Shown in pieces: positions 18,369 through 25,959 of a stretch of DNA of 64,000 bases. The position numbers and the translations under genes were made by a program. A model generated the notes under the pieces. That model ran no database searches, was not told the origin of the DNA, and worked only from the letters and a program-made list of their open reading frames with translations. The stretch covers positions 1-64,000 of the forward strand of contig JAMJFO010000002.1 in assembly GCA_023544645.1 (NCBI GenBank), given 5' to 3'. The first letter of the stretch is position 1; the number at the start of each line of letters is the position of its first letter. The DNA is from Desulfobulbaceae bacterium. GTDB lineage: Bacteria; Desulfobacterota; Desulfobulbia; Desulfobulbales; Desulfobulbaceae.

Positions 18369-20183
18369 ATGCAGGTTGACGCAGCCTTGACGCTTTCCCT
18401 GGTGATTTTCGCGGGTATTACATGCCAGTGGCTTGCCTGGCGGGTCAAGCTGCCGGCGATTCTCTTTCTCCTGCTGACGGGCATTATCGCCGGACCGATT
18501 ATGGGCTGGCTCGATTCCGGCGAACTGTTCGGCGACCTGCTGTTTCCTTTTATTTCCCTTTCTGTTGCGGTGATCCTTTTTGAGGGAAGCCTGACCTTGC
18601 GGTTTCATCAGATTGCCGGACTCAGCCAGGTGGTGAGGGATCTGGTCTCTTTCGGGGTGCTGGTCACCTGGCTGATAACCACCGTGGTCACCCGGTTTGC
18701 CCTTGATTTCTCCTGGGAGCTGTCTTTCCTTTTCGGGGCCATTACCGTGGTGACCGGGCCGACAGTGATCGTGCCGATGCTGCGAACAGTCCGCCCCACC
18801 TCGGCGGTTGCCAATGTGCTGCGCTGGGAAGGGATTATGATAGATCCCATCGGCGCCATCCTGGCGGTTCTTGTTTATGAATTCATCCTGTCGGGCAGCG
18901 GCGGCAATGCCATGGGGCACACCCTTGTTGCCTTTGGCAAGATCATCGCTGTGGGATTCTGCCTGGGAGGAGTTTGCGGGTATCTTTACGGAGCGGTGCT
19001 GCGGCTGCACTGGCTGCCTGAATATCTCCACAACGTCGCTGCCCTGGCCCTTGTGTTTATTGTCTTCAGCGTTTCAAACTCGTTCCACCATGAATCCGGT
19101 CTGCTGGCCGTCACCGTGATGGGCGTCTGGCTGGCAAACATGAAAGAAGTGCCGGTGGATGAAATCCTTGATTTCAAGGAAAGCCTCAGTGTTCTGCTGA
19201 TTTCCGTACTGTTCATCATTCTTGCCGCCAGAATAGATTTTGCTGACTTCTCCCGGCTCGGCTGGCCGGCGGTTTTCGTTCTTCTGGCCATCCAGTTCCT
19301 TGCCCGTCCCTTGAGCGTGATAGTTTCCACCTTTCGTTCCAAACTCACCTGGCCCGAACGACATCTGCTGGCATGGATAGCACCCAGAGGCATTGTCGCT
19401 GCCGCCATTGCCGCTCTTTTCGCCATTCGCCTGGAAGAGGCCGGTTTCAGCGAGGCGCCTCTGCTGGTGCCTTTGACTTTTCTGGTAATTATGGGAACAG
19501 TGGTGCTCCAGAGCGCCACCGCGGGATTCATTGCCAGGATGCTGGGAGTTTCCGAGGCCGACCCCAAGGGCGTGCTGATCATCGGCGCCAACCATGTGGC
19601 CCAGGCCGTGGCAAAAGCTTTGCTCCAGGCCGGCTTCAGGCCCCTTCTTGTCGATGCCAGCTGGGCAAAAATCCGCAAGGCCAGGATGGAAGGGCTGGAA
19701 GCATTTTACGGCAATCCTGTTTCAGAGCATGCCGACCGCACCCTTGATCTGGTGGGTATGGGCAGAATGTTTGCCCTTTCAGCGCATAGCTCGTTGAACA
19801 CTCTTGCCTGCATGCACTACCGGATGGAGTTGGGCGTGACCCGGGTTTATGCCCTGCAGACATCCAGCGAGAAGGATCTGGCCGACGAGCGCCGGGCTTC
19901 GCGCCACCTTGTGGGAAGTAAACTTTTCGGCAAGGATGTAACATTTTCCAGGTTGTCCGCCCTGTTGGCCAAGGATTGGAAAATTCGTTCGACAAAACTG
20001 ACCGAGACGTTTACCTACGATTCGTATAAAAAAAAGTATGGGGGAGGGTCTGTCCCACTTTTTGCGGTCTCCCCCAAAGGGGAGCTTGCGGTTTTCACCG
20101 TGGAAAAGGAGGTTGATCCGGCGCCAGGCTGGAAGATTGTATCACTGGTGCCGGAGAACGGAGAGCAGGATGTTCCCGAATAA
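18369..20183 (+). CDS. CPA1-family cation/proton antiporter with C-terminal nucleotide-binding-like domain
   Basis: Protein of 604 residues. Residues 1-390 form about 12 hydrophobic helices of a Na+(K+)/H+ exchanger, with the conserved membrane Asp in GIMIDPIGAILAVLV (about residue 160) and an Arg-containing WIAPRGIVAAAIAA motif (about 337-350). Residues 395-520 resemble a TrkA-N/RCK Rossmann domain (KGVLIIGANHVAQAVAKAL), though the glycine motif is GANHVA rather than GxGxxG. AAGGAG precedes ATG 18369. It follows the solute transporter by 83 bases, so the two may act together in osmotic or pH balance. The transported cation cannot be told from sequence. Confidence 0.85.
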   Translation: MQVDAALTLSLVIFAGITCQWLAWRVKLPAILFLLLTGIIAGPIMGWLDSGELFGDLLFPFISLSVAVILFEGSLTLRFHQIAGLSQVVRDLVSFGVLVTWLITTVVTRFALDFSWELSFLFGAITVVTGPTVIVPMLRTVRPTSAVANVLRWEGIMIDPIGAILAVLVYEFILSGSGGNAMGHTLVAFGKIIAVGFCLGGVCGYLYGAVLRLHWLPEYLHNVAALALVFIVFSVSNSFHHESGLLAVTVMGVWLANMKEVPVDEILDFKESLSVLLISVLFIILAARIDFADFSRLGWPAVFVLLAIQFLARPLSVIVSTFRSKLTWPERHLLAWIAPRGIVAAAIAALFAIRLEEAGFSEAPLLVPLTFLVIMGTVVLQSATAGFIARMLGVSEADPKGVLIIGANHVAQAVAKALLQAGFRPLLVDASWAKIRKARMEGLEAFYGNPVSEHADRTLDLVGMGRMFALSAHSSLNTLACMHYRMELGVTRVYALQTSSEKDLADERRASRHLVGSKLFGKDVTFSRLSALLAKDWKIRSTKLTETFTYDSYKKKYGGGSVPLFAVSPKGELAVFTVEKEVDPAPGWKIVSLVPENGEQDVPE

Positions 20184-20288
20184 AGGCTTTTTCGTGGATC
20201 CGCGGCCCGCTGTGACCTTTTGCTGAAGCAGGGAGCAGGCGCTGCTTGTGGTTGCCTTGTCGTGTTGGCCGGTTATATTGCAGTGAGT

Positions 20289-20320
20289 CCGGGACCGGGG
20301 GTGATTTCCGGTCCCGGTTT
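20289..20320 (+). terminator. Rho-independent terminator between convergent genes
   Basis: CCGGGACCGG (20289-20298) and CCGGTCCCGG (20308-20317) form a perfect 10-bp stem with a 9-base loop, followed on the plus strand by TTT. It lies between the ends of the antiporter gene (plus) and the rhodanese gene (minus) and could stop transcription from both sides. Confidence 0.75.
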
Positions 20321-20334
20321 GATTGATTGCGGCT

Positions 20335-21663
20335 CTATTGCACAATCTCAAAGGAATTACCTTTGAACTCGATTATTGCGTCCAGATAACGGCTTTTCCG
20401 GCCGATATTGCTGAGAGATGTATGGGCCATGCCAGCCCGCGCCCCGGTGCTGCAGTAAAGAATCGGCTCTTTGTCTTCCGGCAGTCTGCTGACTTTCTGA
20501 ACGATCAGGTCCGCGGGAATATTGATGGCTCCTGGAATGGAGCCGCTTTCAAGCTCGTCCGGGTTGCGCACATCCACCAGGATGATATTGTCGGGTTTTT
20601 TCCCGGCCATGATGCTGAAATCGGCTGGCGATATGGTTCCTGGCGCCGGTTTGGGTTCATAGTCGATTTTGCTCAGGGCCGATCCTGATTTCGTTGGTTT
20701 CCCCGCAGCCTGCCAGGCATCAAAGGATTCATTGAGGAGCTGGACAAATTTATAGCCCCAGGAGCGGATCTCGCGCGCTGCCTCTTCGCTCCCTGGGCCA
20801 TAGAGGATTATCGGCGCATTTTTTTGCGGCGGGAACATCTCCCTGGCGGCAGTCAGCTGAGCAGCGCTGATGGCCACTGCTCCCGGGATGTGTCCCCTGG
20901 TAACGTCCGCAGGGTCCCGAAGATCGACCAGGACATAAGGCGTCTTGTCGGTGATTGCCTGCTGGAGCCAGGCTGATTCGACGATCCCGTACTCACCCGA
21001 TTTCACCCAGTCCGGGTAGCCGCCGGTATAAATCCTGACGTTTTCATAGCCGAGACTCTTGGTCTTCATGGCAGCGGTTGGACTCAGGCATCCGCCCACC
21101 CCATAGAAAATAATTGGGGTGGATTTGTCCAGCGGCAGTTTGTCAATAAACTTGTCAAAGGCCGGAGCCGGCATCATGGCGGCGCCGGGGATGTGGGCCA
21201 TCTGGTATTTGACCGGCGGCCGAACGTCATACACCCTGACCTGCGGATTCCGCCGCTGTTCCATGAATTGTTCCCTGGTCAATTTTTCATCATCAGCAAT
21301 GGCCTTGAGTATATCAAAGCGGATAACCTCCCTGGCTATTTTCTCCCCATTGCTTTCGGTAAAATTGATCTGGAATCCTTTGGTCCGATAGTTGCGGATG
21401 TCGGCAAAGTCCTCGACATACTTGACACTGGTGTCATCGTTGAACTTGACTATTTCCTTGTGGGACATGAGATCCATTTGAATGATCTTCGATTTCAGGG
21501 AGATATTGTCAAGAAACCCCATCATCAGGCCCGGTTCAGGCTGGTGACAGGCTGCGCAAAGTTTGGCCATGGTGGATCTTTGACCGACTTCGCCCAGCGC
21601 TGTCTGGCCGGCCATAAACATGGTCAGCACGGTAACGGTGGCGACAGCAAATATTTTTTTCAT
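20335..21663 (-). CDS. Periplasmic haem-binding protein with three rhodanese domains
   Basis: Protein of 442 residues starting at ATG 21663, which has GGAGG upstream and opens a signal peptide (MKKIFAVATVTVLTMFMAG). One c-type haem motif CAACH at residues 36-40. Three rhodanese-like domains follow. The first (about 140-245) keeps a Cys in the loop (YGVGGCLSPTAA), the second (about 255-345) has Ser-Glu where the Cys should be (YGPGSEEAAR) and is probably inactive, the third (about 365-442) has a full CSTGARAG loop. Such a protein could move or sense sulfane sulfur in the periplasm while exchanging electrons through its haem; this is inference. A 22-bp perfect palindrome lies 29 bases upstream. 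Confidence 0.85.
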   Translation of the reverse strand: MKKIFAVATVTVLTMFMAGQTALGEVGQRSTMAKLCAACHQPEPGLMMGFLDNISLKSKIIQMDLMSHKEIVKFNDDTSVKYVEDFADIRNYRTKGFQINFTESNGEKIAREVIRFDILKAIADDEKLTREQFMEQRRNPQVRVYDVRPPVKYQMAHIPGAAMMPAPAFDKFIDKLPLDKSTPIIFYGVGGCLSPTAAMKTKSLGYENVRIYTGGYPDWVKSGEYGIVESAWLQQAITDKTPYVLVDLRDPADVTRGHIPGAVAISAAQLTAAREMFPPQKNAPIILYGPGSEEAAREIRSWGYKFVQLLNESFDAWQAAGKPTKSGSALSKIDYEPKPAPGTISPADFSIMAGKKPDNIILVDVRNPDELESGSIPGAINIPADLIVQKVSRLPEDKEPILYCSTGARAGMAHTSLSNIGRKSRYLDAIIEFKGNSFEIVQ

Positions 21664-22024
21664 ACATTTCCTCCACAAGTTGTTTTTTATCTGCCACATG
21701 TCACAATGTGGCACCTGATGGCGCGAGCCGAAACACTATTTTTCCGTAAAATTCTTAACTGGATCATATAAATTATTTGTATATTGTGGGGCAGGTATTC
21801 AGAAAAAGAACCTTCTTCAGGATAAGACAGAAAATGATTCCTGGGATGGTTTCCGGTGCGGAGAACAATATTGAGTTGCCAGACCGCGCCTTGATGCAAT
21901 ATTGCAGGATGACCTTTTTTATTAAAATGATGGGTTTTGCCTCATGGAATTGCTCATGTTCACCGTTGGTGATCTGTGATACGTATCCGGCAAAAGGCCC
22001 GGGAGCGTATTGATATTGCAGGGT
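21664..22024. other. Upstream region of the haem-rhodanese gene
   Basis: About 360 bases with no gene. It contains a perfect palindromic operator candidate at 21692-21713 and an AT-rich block (about 21735-21785) that may hold the promoter. Nothing recognisable in the remainder. Confidence 0.5.
21692..21713. promoter_or_regulatory. Palindromic operator candidate upstream of the haem-rhodanese gene
   Basis: TGCCACAT, six spacer bases GTCACA, then ATGTGGCA: two perfect 8-base half-sites in the layout of a dimeric (CRP/FNR-like or similar) repressor or activator site. It ends 29 bases before the ATG at 21663, which suits a repressor. The half-site ATGTGGCA recurs at 22431-22438, upstream of the two-CW gene. 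Confidence 0.5.
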
Positions 22025-22321
22025 TCACCTAACTATCGCCAATATTTCCTTTGAGGGCAGATAATTGCTTCCTTCCTCATTTCTCACCGCAGAATAAAAA
22101 TCACATTGCAGGCAACCTTTCAGTTTTTGTGTAAAAGTACCCTGAACCTGATTGTGGCATATGGTACGGTCAATAACCCAGCAAACGCGGCCGCCGTTAA
22201 CGCCGCCATTCAACCCATGGGCTTTTGTTTCCGTCGTGGCCGGGCATACACCAAGTTCCCGGCTTTTATGTCCTCCCGGTTGACGACCACATTCTTTTAC
22301 TTCCCAGCAATTCAATCTCAT
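22025..22321 (-). CDS. Two-CW domain protein
   Basis: Small protein of 98 residues starting MRLNCWEVKECGRQPGG. It carries two Cys-Trp motifs (NCWEVKECG and VCWVIDRTIC) and further cysteines (GVCPATTET, GCLQCDFY), the pattern of the two-CW family seen in anaerobes and often close to redox or signalling genes. The eight cysteines could bind metal, but the function is unknown. ATG 22321 was chosen because the family begins just before the first CW; the frame is open to 22378. It ends about 360 bases from the haem-rhodanese gene. Confidence 0.75.
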   Translation of the reverse strand: MRLNCWEVKECGRQPGGHKSRELGVCPATTETKAHGLNGGVNGGRVCWVIDRTICHNQVQGTFTQKLKGCLQCDFYSAVRNEEGSNYLPSKEILAIVR

Positions 22322-22610
22322 TTTTCCAATTCTCAGCTTTTTTTGATTCAGCGATATGCAACCTGTCAAGCTGAACATGAAGATATCGCCTCAAAGATGA
22401 TTAAAATAACTTTTAAAACCGTACACCACAATGTGGCATTTTGTCGCAACGGTTTTTTGCCGCGGAATTCCGTGGAGATCCGTGATCGTCTGTTGCCAGG
22501 GACGGAAAATGCGTAAAATGGATTTATCAGGCGCGCCTCCTGATTTTTTTTTTTACCGGTATTATTGTTTTAAGTATGGAGAGAAGGTAATTTGCAAGGA
22601 GGTGAGATAT

Positions 22611-22838
22611 ATGACCACATATAAAGAACTTGAGCAAAAAATTGACAATACTGTAGTATTAAGCTCCGTCTGCCGCGGTGAATGGTGCAGGCTGCTTGAG
22701 CCGGAAATGGATAAACTGGATTATGAATTCCATGATTATCTTAAATCCGGGGAAGTGAACGAGCCGTTTTGTCTTGTCGCCATTTCAAAAAGGATGCGTC
22801 AGGGGTACAGAAATCTGAGTTCCGACATTCTTGTTTGA
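22611..22838 (+). CDS. Small protein of unknown function (75 residues)
   Basis: An excellent ribosome site (AAGGAGG, 9 bases before ATG 22611) and a strong terminator after the stop support a real gene. The protein is hydrophilic and probably helical, with three Cys (SSVCRGEWCRLLEPE, EPFCLVAIS) and no signal peptide or membrane segment. No family was recognised. It is monocistronic. Confidence 0.7.
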   Translation: MTTYKELEQKIDNTVVLSSVCRGEWCRLLEPEMDKLDYEFHDYLKSGEVNEPFCLVAISKRMRQGYRNLSSDILV

Positions 22839-22849
22839 CCGAAAAAGGA

Positions 22850-22895
22850 CCAGGGGCTGTCGCCTGAAGGGCAACAGCCCCTGGTTGCAGCTTTT
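22850..22895 (+). terminator. Rho-independent terminator after the 75-residue gene
   Basis: CCAGGGGCTGT (22850-22860) and ACAGCCCCTGG (22874-22884) form an 11-bp perfect stem, followed by TTGCAGCTTTT. Confidence 0.7.
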
Positions 22896-22962
22896 GAGGA
22901 AAATGTAAATTTGTCATGAAAACTGTTTGAGAAATACCGACCCCAGCTCAAAGGAGAAAACC

Positions 22963-23406
22963 ATGAAACTGAAAGATTCTAATCTGCACCAGAAACTCCA
23001 GGAAATGTGCGACTGTTACCTGGAGACCGATTTTGCCGCGCAGTTGAAGGCTATGTCCAAGGCGCCATCCACCGATATAAAGGAGGACGCGGTCAAATAT
23101 CTGGCGTTGGCGCTCATGTACGGGGTGACCGATAAGGCGCGCAAGGTATCGTTCAAGAAAAAAGGGAATAAGATCAAGGCTGTCCTCAAGGTCGCAGATG
23201 AAAAGATTGAGTTGCCGCCCCCTACAGTTGATCAGTTCAACAGCATCGTTGAGCTGGTCCGTGGAATTCTGCATTTCGAGAGTGGAGGAGGGAGCTCTAT
23301 GCTGGCCCTGGGGCTTCGCAACAGCCGGCTCGATCTCCAGGTAAAGCTCAAGGAAAAAGAAGGGAAGAACTCGCTGAGGATTGTCTATCCGGAACTGGGT
23401 GAATAA
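22963..23406 (+). CDS. Conserved-looking protein of unknown function upstream of dinB
   Basis: Protein of 147 residues, charged and helical, with many Lys (KKKGNKIKAVLKVADEK) and a Gly-Ser patch (FESGGGSSMLALGLRN). No signal peptide, membrane segment or catalytic motif was seen. AAAGGAG lies before ATG 22963, and it ends 30 bases before the dinB start, so it may be co-transcribed with the polymerase. Family unknown. Confidence 0.75.
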   Translation: MKLKDSNLHQKLQEMCDCYLETDFAAQLKAMSKAPSTDIKEDAVKYLALALMYGVTDKARKVSFKKKGNKIKAVLKVADEKIELPPPTVDQFNSIVELVRGILHFESGGGSSMLALGLRNSRLDLQVKLKEKEGKNSLRIVYPELGE

Positions 23407-23436
23407 ATCGTCAATGGTTGCAGGCGCCGCAACTTC

Positions 23437-24636
23437 ATGATCACGCAGCCTGGCCGCAAACCCCGCGCCATCATCCATGTTGATATGGACGCTTTCTACG
23501 CATCGGTGGAGGTTCTGGATAATCCGGAACTCCGGGGCAAACCGGTGGTGGTGGGGGGGACATCCGAACGTTCGGTGGTATCGGCCGCCTCCTATGAAGC
23601 CCGCAAATACGGCATCCATTCGGCCATGGCTACGGTCAAGGCACGCAGACTCTGCCCCCGGGCCATCTTTCTGCCGGTGAGAATGAATCGCTATCGTGAG
23701 ATTTCTCAAATGGTGATGGACGTTTTTCATCGTTTCACCCCGCTGGTGGAGCCGATCTCTCTGGACGAAGCCTTTCTTGATGTCACCGGCTCCACCGGAC
23801 TTTTTGGGGAAGGAGAGTTCATGGCCCGGGAAATAAGGAAAATGATTGCCAGGGAAACGGGCCTGACCGCCTCTGCCGGGGTCGCCACCTCCAAGCTGGT
23901 GGCCAAGATAGCTTCCGACCTCCGGAAGCCGGACGGCATGACCGTGGTGGAAGCCGGCCGGGAACGGGAGTTTCTGGCCGGGTTGCCCATCAATAAACTC
24001 TGGGGGGCCGGCGGCAAGACCATCAAAGCATTGGCATTGCTGAATGTGGAATTCATTGGAGACCTGGCCCGCCTGGCTCCGGAGATCCTGACCGCAAAAT
24101 TCGGCAGTCATGGTCGCCACCTGCACCTTGCAGCCAACGGCATCGATGACCGGCCGGTGGTCCCGAGCCGGGAAGCCAAATCCATCGGCCATGAAGAGAC
24201 CTTCAGCGAAGACCTTACAGACCTTGTCGTTATCAGGCGGGAATTGCTGGAACTGGCCACCAGGGTGGGAGAACGGCTGCGCCGCCATGAACGCCGGGGC
24301 CAGACCATAACCATTAAAATAAAATTCCATGATTTTTCCGCCAGGACCAGATCCCGGACCCTGGCAGAGCCGACCAGCGATACCATGGAGATCTTCCGCC
24401 AGGGCTGGGAGCTGTTGGGAAAGACCGAGGCAGGCCGCAAATCTGTGCGGTTGGTCGGGATCAGTGTCAGCAACCTGAGCGCTCCCGGCAGCAGCCACCA
24501 GCAGGATCTGTTCGGTAAAACCCGGCAGCGTGAAAGAAGCCGGTTCCTGAATGAGGCCGTTGACCGGATTAATCAGAAGTTCGGCGGCGGGACCATTAAC
24601 CCGGCCACATTGATCAGTGGCAGGGACGACAGGTAG
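23437..24636 (+). CDS. dinB: DNA polymerase IV (Y family)
   Basis: Error-prone translesion polymerase of 399 residues. The catalytic carboxylates are visible in IIHVDMDAFYASVE (about residues 9-22) and PISLDEAFLDV (about 106-116, the SxDE motif). The helix-hairpin-helix region (INKLWGAGGKTIKAL, about 188-202) and the little-finger domain (about 240-345) follow. A C-terminal tail with QQDLFGK (about 355-361) resembles the beta-clamp binding motif QxxLF. Preceded by an unknown gene and convergent with the acetyltransferase gene 10 bases away. Confidence 0.95.
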   Translation: MITQPGRKPRAIIHVDMDAFYASVEVLDNPELRGKPVVVGGTSERSVVSAASYEARKYGIHSAMATVKARRLCPRAIFLPVRMNRYREISQMVMDVFHRFTPLVEPISLDEAFLDVTGSTGLFGEGEFMAREIRKMIARETGLTASAGVATSKLVAKIASDLRKPDGMTVVEAGREREFLAGLPINKLWGAGGKTIKALALLNVEFIGDLARLAPEILTAKFGSHGRHLHLAANGIDDRPVVPSREAKSIGHEETFSEDLTDLVVIRRELLELATRVGERLRRHERRGQTITIKIKFHDFSARTRSRTLAEPTSDTMEIFRQGWELLGKTEAGRKSVRLVGISVSNLSAPGSSHQQDLFGKTRQRERSRFLNEAVDRINQKFGGGTINPATLISGRDDR

Positions 24637-24646
24637 GTTCCTGAAT

Positions 24647-25108
24647 TCAGAAAGTTTTTCTCAGGCAGATAAGTTCCGTGGCCTGCCAGCCAAGTTTTGT
24701 GTAAAATTTCAGGGCCTGGGTGTTGTTGCGGTCTGTTAGAAGCTGGAGCCGTGACGCCCCCTTCATTTTGCCCCATTCCGCCACCTTTTCCATGAGCCGC
24801 CTGCCGATACCCAATCCGCGATATTCTGCATGGATTATCACGTCCTCCACCAGCAGGGCCGGTCCGCCTTCAGCAGTTGATATCGTCTGCTGTCCCGAAC
24901 ACATGCCGATTATTTTACCGTTTGTCTCGGCCACCAGAATGCGCCTCCGCTCGTTATCAATCATCATCTGCAGGCCGCGGCGCTGGAGACCTTCATTGAA
25001 AACGAAATCCTCCTCAATGCTGAAGAGGATCGCAAGCAGAGGTATCAGCGCGTCGATATCTTCAGGAACCGCGGGACGGATGGTGACAGGCGCTTCCATG
25101 GACTTCAT
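24647..25108 (-). CDS. GNAT-family N-acetyltransferase
   Basis: Protein of 153 residues with the GNAT fold: acetyl-CoA pyrophosphate loop in EYRGLGIGRRLMEKV (about residues 96-110) and the C-terminal NNTQALKFYTKLGW motif. The substrate is unknown. It is the last gene of the minus-strand series that starts at nifH; its ATG overlaps the stop of the preceding helical protein gene by 4 bases, so it is translated with the nif-linked genes. Confidence 0.88.
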   Translation of the reverse strand: MKSMEAPVTIRPAVPEDIDALIPLLAILFSIEEDFVFNEGLQRRGLQMMIDNERRRILVAETNGKIIGMCSGQQTISTAEGGPALLVEDVIIHAEYRGLGIGRRLMEKVAEWGKMKGASRLQLLTDRNNTQALKFYTKLGWQATELICLRKTF

Positions 25109-25545
25109 TGTATCAGGTCGTTCTTCACCAGTTCCTGCAGCTTTTCAGCCAACTCCAGCATGGCCTGAATGTCATCCATTGCCGGTTCGATTATTGTGAA
25201 TTCCCAGGGATCACAAATATCCTGATATGTATCGAGGTGAAGCAGCCCTTCCCGAATATCCGCTATGGCGCCGGGAAATGTTTCTTCCATGGCCTCGACC
25301 AGATCAACCATGGTATGGTTGTATGGCATTGTTCCGTGCCGCATCAGGGCGGCCATGACAAATTTTTCCACGGCCATGGCAATGATGTTATAGAGGATGG
25401 GGGCGGTGAAAATCCTTCTGCGGTTGCTGTACGCCCCTTTTGCCGTATGCAGATATCTGTTGCCGGCCTCGAGAAACTCATGCCATCCCTGGATTGGCCG
25501 GATCGAGACCAGAGATGTCAATGGAAGTTCATGTGCGTCGTACAT
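25105..25545 (-). CDS. Helical protein of unknown function, HEPN-like, in the nif operon
   Basis: Protein of 146 residues from ATG 25545, which has GGGAGGG upstream; the frame is open further up but that part overlaps the ferredoxin gene. The sequence is largely helical with WHEFLEAGNRYLHTAKGAYSN and ILYNIIAMAVEKFVMAALMRHG, followed by YNHTMVDLVEAM, a layout like HEPN (four-helix bundle) domains. The RNase-type RxxxxH motif of toxin HEPN proteins is not seen. It lies between the [2Fe-2S] ferredoxin and acetyltransferase genes, so a role in nitrogenase assembly or electron supply is possible but unproven. Confidence 0.65.
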   Translation of the reverse strand: MYDAHELPLTSLVSIRPIQGWHEFLEAGNRYLHTAKGAYSNRRRIFTAPILYNIIAMAVEKFVMAALMRHGTMPYNHTMVDLVEAMEETFPGAIADIREGLLHLDTYQDICDPWEFTIIEPAMDDIQAMLELAEKLQELVKNDLIQ

Positions 25546-25564
25546 GGGCAGACCCTCCCGCAGT

Positions 25565-25867
25565 CTATGAAACGAGGTAGTCGCCTGCCGGTTCGCCGTC
25601 CTCAAGGCCGTCGAGGATGGCATCGATGGCTTCTTCGCTGTCCACTCCCTTGAACCACCAGTTTTCGGGCTGGATAACCATGATCGGGCCGCTGTCGCAC
25701 TGCTTGAGGCAGGTGGTTGCACTGATCAGACAGTCAAGCCCGCGATCCAGGACCTCCTCCTCAATGTACTGGAGAAATCCATCCGTCTGCCTGTGGCAGA
25801 TCCCTTTTTTGTCGCCAGCCACACGAAAGCTCTGGCAGAGTATTATCTGACGTTCCGGTATAGCCAT
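25565..25867 (-). CDS. [2Fe-2S] ferredoxin, thioredoxin-like fold, nif associated
   Basis: Protein of 100 residues with four cysteines in the order CQSFRVAGDKKGIC (residues 11-24) and CLISATTCLKQC (about 46-57). This is the spacing of thioredoxin-like [2Fe-2S] ferredoxins of the Clostridium pasteurianum / Shethna I type, which are often encoded beside nif genes. It may donate electrons during nitrogenase assembly or protect the enzyme by complex formation. It follows the NifB-like gene by 92 bases and precedes the helical protein gene by 19. Confidence 0.87.
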   Translation of the reverse strand: MAIPERQIILCQSFRVAGDKKGICHRQTDGFLQYIEEEVLDRGLDCLISATTCLKQCDSGPIMVIQPENWWFKGVDSEEAIDAILDGLEDGEPAGDYLVS

Positions 25868-25959
25868 TTGTGTATCTCCATTAAAGTAACAGGTTAGTCT
25901 GCAGCGCTATTCAATCTGGGGCTGAGCCTCCAGACAAACAGGCAGATCCCCAAAAAATT

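Noticed and set aside
22431-22447. TGGCATTTTGTCGC as a sigma-54 promoter
   Set aside because: Only 9 bases between GG and GC; one short of the required 10.
22948-24498. 516-codon open frame on the minus strand opposite dinB
   Set aside because: dinB on the plus strand carries all catalytic motifs; the antisense frame is His/Gly/Pro-rich low-complexity translation.
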